In this document: piece after piece, positions 19,059-26,230 of the stretch
Position numbering within the stretch: position 1 is the stretch's first letter
Layout: every line of letters starts with the position of its first letter
NCBI GenBank assembly: GCA_028276365.1
Contig: JAPYWL010000010.1
Location: forward strand, 1-32,602
From: Deltaproteobacteria bacterium
GTDB taxonomy: Bacteria > DRYD01
Length of the DNA stretch: 32,602 bases
Reading direction: 5' to 3'
Program-made: the position numbers and the translations under genes
The notes under the pieces: model-generated
Told to the model about the DNA's origin: nothing
Seen by the model: only the letters and a program-made list of their open reading frames with translations
Databases searched by the model: none

Positions 19059-19653
19059 TTTTTTGTTTTTAGCTCTTTATTTATCTATATTAGTTTTATT
19101 TTTTTTTTAACCTCTTATATTGACAACTATATTGAATGGATTTAATGAATTACATAAAGTTCTTTTAAGTGAGCTTTAAGAGAGATTGGGAGTCCCCGAG
19201 GGTTTTGCATACTACTAAATTATAAAAATCTTCTATATACTAAGGAAGCTTTTCTTTTTTATTTTTTATTATAAATATAATACAAATGAATAATTACAAG
19301 TAGTAATTAAAGAAAAAATTAATTTTGAAGGAAAACTTAGCTAAAAAACAAATCTGAGTAAAAAAGAAAAAAGTATTTATGTAAGGTTCTACTAAGAAAG
19401 AATATAAAAATTTTTTACAATGATTTTTTATAAAGTCCAAGCTTAGATTAGGTATATAAGGAAAAGATAAAAAAGATGTTATAGATAGTTTTACAAAGAC
19501 TTATCTAACAGCTGAGGATAATAGATGCTGTCTATCGATAAGGAAACTATATATGTCTTAAATTCTATTCTAATAAAAAGTCTATATTAATAAAGTTTTA
19601 TTCTAAGTAGCTATACTTTTAGAGTATTTAGCTATGTTTTACTATAAGCTATT
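19059..19653. other. 595-bp gap without a recognisable gene
   Basis: Both strands are full of stops. The longest readable plus-strand piece (about 19465-19560) encodes about 33 residues including DSFTKTYLTAED and LSIRKLYMS, and another plus-strand frame between 19321 and 19470 gives short pieces such as NLSKKEKSIYVRFY broken by stops. This looks like decayed coding DNA, perhaps mobile, but I cannot name a family. No tRNA or terminator was seen. Confidence 0.4.
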
Positions 19654-20448
19654 TTAAGGTAAAATTTTTTCTAAATTATAAATACTTTTTAGAGAGTATG
19701 ATTTAATAGTATATTGATAAGATTTAAAAAACGGATAATTGCTTTCAGCGGATAAATTAGTTTCAATCTTTATTGGCTTTGATTTTATCTTACCTGAATA
19801 GGGTATATAAGTTCTTTTATCATATGAAAAAGCATAAACAATAAATCCCAAACTAGATACTCCCCAGTCAGTAAAATAAAACCTACCTAAAATTTCATTA
19901 GGATTTAAGGTGATAATATAATTTTTTTTGGGATTTAAAGCTGGATCTAAAATAGTAATTCCTAATTTAGAGGCAGGAGAATTAATAACGTTACTTAAAG
20001 CATATACAAATATAAAATTAATTATTTAGAAAGGTTGCATTTAGGGGAGTATCGGTATAATCTGTAGAAATTACCATACTTCTCAAAACTTCACCTTCGT
20101 AATCTAAAATAACTAATAAATTATCCCAATTATTCACATTTTTAAACGCACATTCAACTAAGAAACACCTGTAAAGAGAATAAAGGTAGCTAAAAGAAGT
20201 ACGATTAATAACTTGTAAATTATTTCCTATACTCTTTAAACTTAATATGTTTTTATTTTTGTCATATTTAACAAATAATATGGAATCATTATATAGTTTG
20301 CAAATTTGTTTAGTAAACCATTTATCATAGAGCTATAAGTATATAGTATATCTGGATTAGATTTAGAGGCACTAAAACAGTATGTTTTATTAAACAAAAT
20401 AAAACTAATAAATATAATTATCAAATAAATTAGATTATTTTTTAGCAT
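19654..20448 (-). pseudogene. Frameshifted secreted-protein gene of unknown family
   Basis: Three consecutive minus-strand frames join into one coherent product of about 260 residues. Frame 1 (from ATG 20448) gives a signal peptide, NLIYLIIIFISFILFNKTYC, then FSASKSNPDILYTYSSMING. Near 20295 it shifts to a frame reading DSILFVKYDKNKNILSLKSI, continuing to VILDYEGEVLRSMVISTDYT. Near 20025 it shifts again to NFIFVYALSNVINSPASKLG, ending with GFIVYAFSYDKRTYIPYSGK and ...YNLEKILP before the stop at 19654. Alternating hydrophobic/polar strands suggest a beta-rich exported protein. No Shine-Dalgarno precedes the ATG. Two frameshifts in the same protein make a pseudogene the best reading; sequencing error in A/T runs is the alternative. 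Confidence 0.7.
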
Positions 20449-20498
20449 GTTTGTTTATTATAGGTATAAGTTAATTAGGTTAAATTTCAAATCCGCAT

Positions 20499-21272
20499 CT
20501 AGATTTCTAAATTTCTAGAATATTCTCCTTTAACGATTGGTACTTTTACTGAATTTCCCCATTCAGTCCAAGAACCGTCGTAATTTTTAACTTTAGGATA
20601 GTTTAGTAAATATTTTAAGACAAACCAAGTATGTGCTGATCTTTCTCCTATTTCATTAACAGCTGTAGCCCAGGGGATATTTATAGCAGTTGGTATATGA
20701 CCTCTTCTTAGTGTTCCTTCTTGGGGGTAATCTGGCATATGAATTAATTCACCTGTGTATTCTTTAGGACTTCTAACATCTATTAGGATTCCACCTTTCT
20801 TTATATGTTCTATTATTTCATCTTTGAATGCTCTTATTAGATTATCATTTCTTTTTTTAGCTTTGTAGTTAGTTTTGGGGAATTGAGGAACTTCTTTAGT
20901 TAGTGGTTTTCCTTCTTGTATCCATTTATTTCTGCCTCCATCCATTACTTTAACTAATTCATGACCAAATAAATTAAATACCCATAAAGCATAAGCAGCC
21001 CACCAATTGTTTTTATCTCCATAAAAAACTACTGTAGTATCATTTGATATTCCTTTTTCACTATATAATTTTTCAAATTGTTCTTCATTTATATAGTCTC
21101 TTTTAACGGGGTCATTTAGATCTGTATGCCAATCTATTTTAACGGCATTAGGTATATGTTCATATAGTAAAACATCTTCATCTACTTCTACTATTCTGAT
21201 TTTGGGGTTATTAATATTTTCTAATACCCAATCGGTACTTACTAATACAGGGTTTTCTAATTTTGTTGTCAT
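20499..21272 (-). CDS. Rhodanese/sulfurtransferase-family protein lacking the catalytic-cysteine segment
   Basis: This 257-aa tandem-rhodanese protein resembles the thiosulfate sulfurtransferase (CysA2/SseA) group. The N-terminal, normally non-catalytic domain is intact ([64 protein letters not shown]). In the C-terminal domain, [14 protein letters not shown] and [19 protein letters not shown] run directly into [16 protein letters not shown] and [17 protein letters not shown]. In relatives, roughly 25-35 residues ending in the active-site YCR precede IGERSSHTWFVL; here they are gone in frame. The whole protein contains no cysteine. A GAGGAAGG Shine-Dalgarno precedes the ATG and the frame is otherwise clean. 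It cannot do cysteine-based sulfur transfer, so it is either recently dead or a repurposed binding protein. Confidence 0.9.
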   Translation of the reverse strand: MTTKLENPVLVSTDWVLENINNPKIRIVEVDEDVLLYEHIPNAVKIDWHTDLNDPVKRDYINEEQFEKLYSEKGISNDTTVVFYGDKNNWWAAYALWVFNLFGHELVKVMDGGRNKWIQEGKPLTKEVPQFPKTNYKAKKRNDNLIRAFKDEIIEHIKKGGILIDVRSPKEYTGELIHMPDYPQEGTLRRGHIPTAINIPWATAVNEIGERSAHTWFVLKYLLNYPKVKNYDGSWTEWGNSVKVPIVKGEYSRNLEI

Positions 21273-21416
21273 TCTATTTTTCCTTCCTCTTATTTTATAA
21301 GTCTTTATTTTAAAAGAATTTTATACCTTATTTTAAATGGAGTTGTTTTTTAGGGAGGTTTTTTTTTGTTTTTTTTGAATAACTAAAATATGAATATATT
21401 AGAGGGGCAAAATTTT

Positions 21417-21752
21417 TTGATAATATATACAGTTTTTATTAGTTTTTTAATGATTATAGCTGGATTGGTTGGTATAGTATATAGGAGAAATTTAGTAGCT
21501 ATTTTAATATCTATTGAGGTTATATTGAATGCAATAAATTTAGATTTTGTGTTATTTTCAAGATTGAAGGATAATATTAATTCTGTAATTGACGGCCAAG
21601 TATTTGCTTTATTTAACATATTAATAGCAGCAGTGGAAATAACAGTAGGTTTAGCTATAATCTTTGCTATAAGAAATCAGTTACAAACTTCAGATATGGA
21701 TAAACTTAATAAAATAAGTTCTTTAAACAATAATAATTTAGATAATGATTAA
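21417..21752 (+). CDS. nuoK: NADH-quinone oxidoreductase subunit K, solitary
   Basis: NuoK is a three-helix membrane subunit of the proton-pumping arm of complex I (also MrpC-like). The protein has the family pattern RRNLVAILISIEVILNAINL, with the conserved Glu of helix 2, and DGQVFALFNILIAAVEITVG, with the second conserved Glu. The frame extends to ATG 21390 but has no Shine-Dalgarno there; TTG 21417 lies about 10 nt after AGAGGGG (21401-21407) and gives an N-terminus of usual length before RRN, so I favour it (ATG 21390 would give 120 aa). A polar Asn/Asp-rich tail follows the third helix. No other nuo or mrp gene is adjacent, which is unusual for this subunit. Confidence 0.88.
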   Translation: MIIYTVFISFLMIIAGLVGIVYRRNLVAILISIEVILNAINLDFVLFSRLKDNINSVIDGQVFALFNILIAAVEITVGLAIIFAIRNQLQTSDMDKLNKISSLNNNNLDND

Positions 21753-21867
21753 TAGAGTATAGTTATTTTTATATTTTTTTTGGAGGGGATAGGAAAGAAT
21801 TGAAGAAAAACAAAAATATTAAGTTTTTATTTGTTTAAAGTTTTTTAAATTAATAGAGGGGGTAGTT

Positions 21868-22152
21868 ATGGCTTATAGACCATGTAAATTTAGGCATTCT
21901 CAGTTAGGGATATTTCAATGTGAAAGACATATGTATCAGCATAGTGATCAGGATCAGTATGAGGAGTTATATCAATTTTGTTTACAGAATGTTCCAGATA
22001 AATTTTGTCCTTATATAGATTTTGGGTTTGATATGTCTCAGGATCCACCAAGAATTTTTATTAATTGTACTCATCCATATTTTGGGGGACCGTTGAAAGC
22101 CATTGGGGATTGTCCTAATTGTCCATTCCCTGAAGGTGATTCCTTGGCTTAG
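21868..22152 (+). CDS. Cysteine-rich small protein of unknown family
   Basis: I do not recognise this 94-aa protein. It has seven cysteines at residues 6, 18, 38, 47, 67, 82 and 85, plus histidines at 10, 21, 25 and 69, and a closing CPNCPFPEGD. The pattern suits a zinc or Fe-S site rather than disulfides, since no signal peptide or membrane helix is present. The middle (DKFCPYIDFGFDMSQDPPRI) is acidic/aromatic. GAGGGGG lies about 6 nt before the ATG, so translation is probably good. It sits between nuoK and the DUF167 gene on the same strand, which may indicate shared transcription. A redox or metal role is inference only. Confidence 0.8.
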   Translation: MAYRPCKFRHSQLGIFQCERHMYQHSDQDQYEELYQFCLQNVPDKFCPYIDFGFDMSQDPPRIFINCTHPYFGGPLKAIGDCPNCPFPEGDSLA

Positions 22153-22185
22153 TTATTTTTTATTCTTTTAATTTTAGAAGTTTTT

Positions 22186-22404
22186 ATGTTAATAAAGGTA
22201 AAAGTATTCCCTAATTCTAAGGTAGAAGAAATAATAAAGAAATCAGATGATGAATATATAGTTAAGGTAAAAGATAAAGCAGAACAAGGAAAAGCTAATA
22301 AAAGAGTTAAGGAACTTTTAGCTAATTTTTTCTCTAAAAATGAAGACAAAATTATATTAATTAAAGGATCAAATCAACAAAATAAAATTTTTAAAATTTA
22401 TTAA
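22186..22404 (+). CDS. DUF167 (YggU) family protein
   Basis: The 72-aa product matches DUF167 (PF02594): VKVFPNSKVEEI at the start corresponds to the family's V-x-P-x-(A/S)-x-K-x-x-I motif, and the middle VKVKDKAEQGKANKRVKELLA matches the V-x-A-P-P-x-x-G-x-A-N-x-x-L signature, with KDKAEQGKAN replacing APPVDGKAN. IILIKGSNQQNKIFKI corresponds to the family's closing SR-x-K-x-x-x-I strand. Function is unknown across bacteria. It follows the cysteine-rich gene by 33 bp on the same strand. Its Shine-Dalgarno is weak. Confidence 0.88.
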   Translation: MLIKVKVFPNSKVEEIIKKSDDEYIVKVKDKAEQGKANKRVKELLANFFSKNEDKIILIKGSNQQNKIFKIY

Positions 22405-22448
22405 TTAATTTTATCTATTTATTTATCAATGTGTAGGTAGATTTTTAG

Positions 22449-22820
22449 TTAAATTTTTTTTATTTTTTTAGTTTATTTGATTATAAGATTCAAAATTTTA
22501 AATTATTTTTAGATTCTCTTTTTTTTGAGTATATTTCTGATAAAAGAAGAGATATACCTTTTGAAAGGATTATTTATATTGGGGATAATGAAAATGATAT
22601 ACCTGCTATGAAAATGGTAAATTATAATGGAGGATTTTCTATTGCTGTTTATGATCCTGATAAGATAAGAGAAAAAGATGAGGATACTCCAAGGGATGTT
22701 GCTATTAAATTAGTGGTTCAAGAACGGGCAAAATATATTGCTCCTGCTAATTATACCTCTAATAGTGAATTAGTTAAAATTATTAAATTAATAATTGATA
22801 ATATATCAGAGAGTGTTTAG
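22449..22820 (+). pseudogene. HAD-superfamily phosphatase, headless 3' fragment
   Basis: The frame opens after a stop at 22446 with no plausible start and then reads RRDIPFERIIYIGDNENDIP followed by AMKMVNYNGGFSIAVYDPDK. IGDNENDIPAM is HAD motif IV (GDxxxD) with its flanks. The N-terminal DxDxT motif I and motif II are missing; only about 120 residues of a protein usually near 280 remain. It ends normally with TAG. A later ATG at 22608 opens the rest of the frame but would remove motif IV. This is a gene remnant made by a 5' deletion. Confidence 0.75.
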
Positions 22821-23005
22821 AATTATCTTTGATTTTAATTCTGTTTTAATGCCTTTTTAATATTTTTTTTATATATTTTTTACTTTTTTGTATTAAGAAT
22901 TTATAAAGAAAATAGAAGTTTTTAGGTTTTATTTAGGATAGTAAAAATATGGGGATATTAAATTACCAGAGATTAGATTAATAATAAGCAGGAGCTTTTT
23001 ATCAT

Positions 23006-23317
23006 ATGAAAAAATCTAAAACTTTATCTAAGGAAATTAATAATAATGATGATTTGCTAATTAAAGAACAAGCCAAAAAAAAAATAAAAATACAGGTAAT
23101 AGGAACTTAACAATTGATAAATTAGATAAAGAATTAATTGAATAATTATATATATGGAGAAGAATTAATAGAATATGATTTTGTGGGAAATATTATTCCT
23201 AATGAAAAATATACAGGTGAAGTTTTAGTAAAAGAAGAAATAATACCTTCTGAAAAATATAAAGCAGAAATATTTATAAAAAAAAATATAATATTTAATT
23301 TTTTTGTTGATGATTAA
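23006..23317 (+). pseudogene. Broken reading frame of unknown family
   Basis: ATG 23006 follows AGGAG (22991-22995) and opens a lysine-rich 34-aa frame, MKKSKTLSKEINNNDD onward, that ends at TAA 23108-23110 just after a run of nine A at 23077. In another frame the text continues as NLTIDKLDKELIE and then stops. A third frame gives GEELIEYDFVGNIIPNEKYT and VKEEIIPSEKYKAEIFIKKN, ending at a TAA near 23317. The three parts have one composition and probably come from a single small gene broken by slippage in A-runs. A shared YTGEVLVKEEIIPSEKYKAE motif hints at an internal repeat (IIPxEKY occurs twice). I see no family. Confidence 0.4.
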
Positions 23318-23533
23318 TTAAAAAAATAGCAAGCAATTATTTAAGTTTTTTACTAAGTATTTATAAGGAAATAAAGCAATTAAGCTAGTTGTAAATAGTT
23401 GTAAATAATTTTAAATAATTCTAAATAATTGTAAATAATAAAGAAAATGAAAAAAGTAAAACAGGATTGGGGGAATTGAAAGTGAATGAGCAAAAAGAAA
23501 TAAAGAGAAAAGGGAGAAAAAAGGGGGTAAAAA

Positions 23534-23797
23534 ATGGAAAGGGGGATAAAGAGATGGAAGAGAGCGGGGATAATGATAATTTTAGCGTTATTTTTGTTAG
23601 TATTTTTTAGGTAAATAATATTATTGATTATAATATGTGGTATAAGACGCAGGGGATAAAGATGCTAAGGACAAAGTATATAACGCTTGTATTTAGGAAT
23701 ATGAAAATATGATGTGAGGATGATAAACGAAGTGATAAAGAGTAAAGCAGAGCTGATATGGGGAAGTAAAAAAATTCAGCCCATTCTTCCCTATTGA
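23534..23797 (+). pseudogene. Small membrane/secreted-protein gene, frameshifted
   Basis: ATG 23534 lies 6 nt after GGGGG and encodes a 26-residue peptide with a basic start and a hydrophobic stretch (RAGIMIILALFLLVFFR) before TAA 23612-23614. A +1 shift continues as VNNIIDYNMWYKTQGIKMLR and TKYITLVFRNMKI. A further shift back to the first frame gives DVRMINEVIKSKAELIW, ending at TGA 23795-23797. Together they look like an approximately 85-aa exported or membrane-anchored protein with two frameshifts. The alternative is that the 26-aa peptide is itself a small membrane peptide. Codon choice (ATA, AGG, GGG) resembles the downstream ATPase gene. Confidence 0.4.
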
Positions 23798-23910
23798 TTC
23801 CTATTGATTTAGGAATATTCCCATATACTTCTAATATCTCTATTGGTTTTGGTGATCAACAGAAATCGGATTTTTTAAAATAGTGTCTAATGTTAGAAAA
23901 AGTATATTGA

Positions 23911-24270
23911 AGGTAAGCAAGTGGAAGTAAAGGCAAGCAAAGGGAAGCAAAGGGAAATAAATGAAGCCAAAAGGAACCAAAAGGAAACAAAAGAAACCAA
24001 AGGAAACTAATTGAAATAAATTTAAATCAAAAGAAATCAAAGGAAACCAAAAGAAACCAATTGAAACCAATTGAAGCCAATTGAAAGCAATTGAAACCAA
24101 GGGAAGCCAATTGAAGCTAATTGAAGCTAATTGAAACTAATTGAAACTAATTGAAAGCAATTGCAAGCAAAAGAAACTAAAAGAAACTAAATGAAACTAA
24201 ATGAAACCAAGGGGAACCAAAAGGAACCAAAGGAAACCAAAAGAAAGCAAAAGAGAGCAAAGGGAACAAA
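23911..24270 (+). repeat. Decanucleotide tandem array, 36 units
   Basis: From 23911 to 24270 the sequence is an unbroken run of 10-bp units ending in AA, with consensus about (T/A)(T/A)GAAACCAA. Examples are TTGAAACCAA, TTGAAGCCAA, AAGAAACTAA and ATGAAACTAA. Units vary by substitution, but none of the 36 changes length. Homogeneous blocks occur (four TTGAAR units at 24061-24100; runs of identical neighbours at 24111-24150), as expected from local duplication. The purine-rich strand is the plus strand. Flanking DNA fades into purine-rich sequence on the right. The unit length is close to one helical turn, so its A-runs are in phase and bending is predicted. It ends 158 bp before the AAA-ATPase start codon. 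Confidence 0.95.
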
Positions 24271-24428
24271 AGGTATTAAAAGAAAGAAAAAGATAAAAAA
24301 GAAAAACAATTAGAAAAAAGAAAAAGAGCTAAAAAAAAAGAGAAAAAGAGAGGGAAAAATTGACAGATAAAGGAATAAAAAAAGGGAAAAATAGAAAGGG
24401 AGGAGTAAAGAAGAGGAGGAAAAGGAAG

Positions 24429-25955
24429 ATGAAGAGGTTAGGAATAGGGATAAGTGATTTTAAGGAATTAATAAAAGGAAATTATATATACGTAGATAAA
24501 ACGGAGTATATATATAAGTTAATAGATAGTGGGAAATATTATTTTTTAAGTAGGCCAAGACGTTTTGGAAAATCATTATTACTATCTACACTTGAGTATT
24601 TATTTAAAGGAGAAAAGGAGTTATATAAAGGATTGTATATAGAGGATAAGTGGAGATGGGAGGAGACTTATCCAGTGGTAAGAATAGACTTTGCCAAAGA
24701 TATAAAAAATAAGGAAGATTTAAGGGAGAAGATGTATCAGGAATTAAGGAAAAATTATATGTGGAATAAATTGGAGATGTCAAAGGAAGTAAGAGATGAG
24801 AGTATATTATTAGAGGAGCTAATAATGAGGATAAGTGAGAAGGAGAGGAAGCAAGTGGTAGTATTAGTAGATGAATATGATAAGCCGATATTGGATGTAA
24901 TAGAGGATAAAAAGGAAGCAGAAGAAGTAAGAAAAGAACTAAAGGGATTTTATTCAACATTAAAAGGATTAGATAGGTATATAAGGTTTGTATTAATAAC
25001 AGGAGTAAGCAAATTTTCAAAGGTATCATTATTTAGTGGATTAAATCAATTGAAGGATATCTCATTAGATGTAAGATATGGGAATATATGTGGATATACT
25101 CAAGAAGAGTTAGAGTTTTATTTTAAGGAGTATTTAGAAGGAGTAAATTTAGAAGAGGTAAGGGAATGGTATAATGGATATAGCTTTTTAGGAGATAGGT
25201 TATATAATCCGTTTGATATATTGTTGTATTTGGATAGTAAGAAGTATAAGAATTATTGGTATAAAACGGGAACGCCAAGTTTTTTAATAAAACTAATAAA
25301 GAGTAGGAGATATGATATAACAAAATTAGAGAATATGGTAGTAAAAGAGGATATATTGGAAAAATTTGATATAGAGGAGATAAGAATAGAAGCATTGATG
25401 TATCAAACGGGATATTTGACAATAAAAGAGGTGTATGAAAGAGAATATGGAGAAGAATATAGATTAGGGTTTCCGAATAAGGAGGTAAGAATATCGTTTA
25501 ATGAGGATGTATTACCGTTGGTATTAAAAGATAATATAAGGGAAAATATAGCAGATAAGATAATAGAGATATTAAAGGGAGAGAAATTAGAGGAGCTAAA
25601 AAAGCAGCTAGAAGTGTTAATAAGCAATATAAGTTATGTACATTATAAAGGGGAATCAAGTTATGTAATAGCGATATTTAGTTTATTATATTCTACAGGA
25701 TTAAATGTGATAACAGAAGATAATACTCATAAAGGTAGAATAGATTTAGCTATAGTAGTAAATAAAGAGATAGTATATATAATAGAGGTAAAGGTAATAG
25801 AAAGAGAAGACGAGAGGGGGAAAGCGATAAAACAAATAGAAGAAAAGGAGTATTACAAGAAGTATATGAATTATGAAAGGGTATATATAGTGGGAATAGA
25901 GATAGATAAGTTTAAAAAGCAGATAATAAATTATGAATATAAGAGGGTAAAATAG
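24429..25955 (+). CDS. AAA-ATPase-like / PD-(D/E)XK nuclease family protein
   Basis: This 508-aa protein belongs to the widespread PF09820 (AAA-ATPase_like) plus PF08011 (PDDEXK_9) group, often present in many copies per genome and possibly mobile. The start KRLGIGISDFKELIKGNYIY is followed by VDKTEYI. FLSRPRRFGKSLLLSTLEYLF is the family's Walker A region, VVVLVDEYDKPIL is Walker B, and GVSKFSKVSLFSGLNQLKDI a conserved sensor area. Near the C-terminus GRIDLAIVVNKEIVYIIEVKV supplies the D...ExK nuclease motif. ATG 24429 follows AGGAGG; the frame is open back to TTG 24360 but that part is basic low-complexity. Codons are strongly ATA/AGG/TTA/GAG-biased and the coding strand is purine-loaded, unlike its neighbours, which suggests transfer. 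Function is unproven. Confidence 0.9.
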   Translation: MKRLGIGISDFKELIKGNYIYVDKTEYIYKLIDSGKYYFLSRPRRFGKSLLLSTLEYLFKGEKELYKGLYIEDKWRWEETYPVVRIDFAKDIKNKEDLREKMYQELRKNYMWNKLEMSKEVRDESILLEELIMRISEKERKQVVVLVDEYDKPILDVIEDKKEAEEVRKELKGFYSTLKGLDRYIRFVLITGVSKFSKVSLFSGLNQLKDISLDVRYGNICGYTQEELEFYFKEYLEGVNLEEVREWYNGYSFLGDRLYNPFDILLYLDSKKYKNYWYKTGTPSFLIKLIKSRRYDITKLENMVVKEDILEKFDIEEIRIEALMYQTGYLTIKEVYEREYGEEYRLGFPNKEVRISFNEDVLPLVLKDNIRENIADKIIEILKGEKLEELKKQLEVLISNISYVHYKGESSYVIAIFSLLYSTGLNVITEDNTHKGRIDLAIVVNKEIVYIIEVKVIEREDERGKAIKQIEEKEYYKKYMNYERVYIVGIEIDKFKKQIINYEYKRVK

Positions 25956-25981
25956 GTTTAATTATTTTGAAAAGGTTTTAG

Positions 25982-26164
25982 TTTTTTGAAATTGAAAAAT
26001 TACTTAAAATAGTGGATAATATTCAAAAAGAGACTGATAGTATATCTAAAGCTATTAACTCTATTCAAAAATCTAATGAGAGTATTCGTAAGGAGATCCT
26101 TAAATCTAAAAACCTACAAAATTTTGATAATAATTCAAGTAATAATTTTAATGATAATCCGTAA
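25982..26164 (+). pseudogene. Coiled-coil protein fragment
   Basis: A 60-codon open frame follows a TAG at 25979-25981 and reads EKLLKIVDNIQKETDSISKA, then INSIQKSNESIRKEILKSKN, then an Asn-rich tail. The heptad pattern suggests a coiled coil. There is no ATG; GTG 26012 is possible but has no Shine-Dalgarno. It is probably the 3' remnant of a longer gene, or a very short gene upstream of the methylase. Confidence 0.4.
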
Positions 26165-26230
26165 AAAAGAAATTTCTTTTTTATTTTAGGATATTCTATT
26201 AAATAATGTAAATAGTTTTTGGAGGGGGGT

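Noticed and set aside
22985-23009. AAGCAGGAGCT followed by ATGA at 23006 as a third HEARO-like right end
   Set aside because: No hairpin and no upstream core motifs are present; similarity is limited to about ten bases that also serve as an ordinary Shine-Dalgarno.
23471-23482. GGGAATTGAAAG matching the end of the CRISPR-type repeat
   Set aside because: Only 12 bases match, within purine-rich sequence, and the GTTTAGCTTACCC part is absent; chance is likely.
23840-24100. 86-aa minus-strand open frame inside the 10-bp array
   Set aside because: It is produced by the repeat: ten-base units read in three phases give a pseudo-periodic hydrophobic text; there is no start signal and the frame is only stop-poor because of the purine-rich opposite strand.
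24604-25627. Long minus-strand frames (141, 99 and 74 codons) opposite the AAA-ATPase gene
   Set aside because: They are shadows of a strongly purine-biased gene with clear family motifs on the plus strand.
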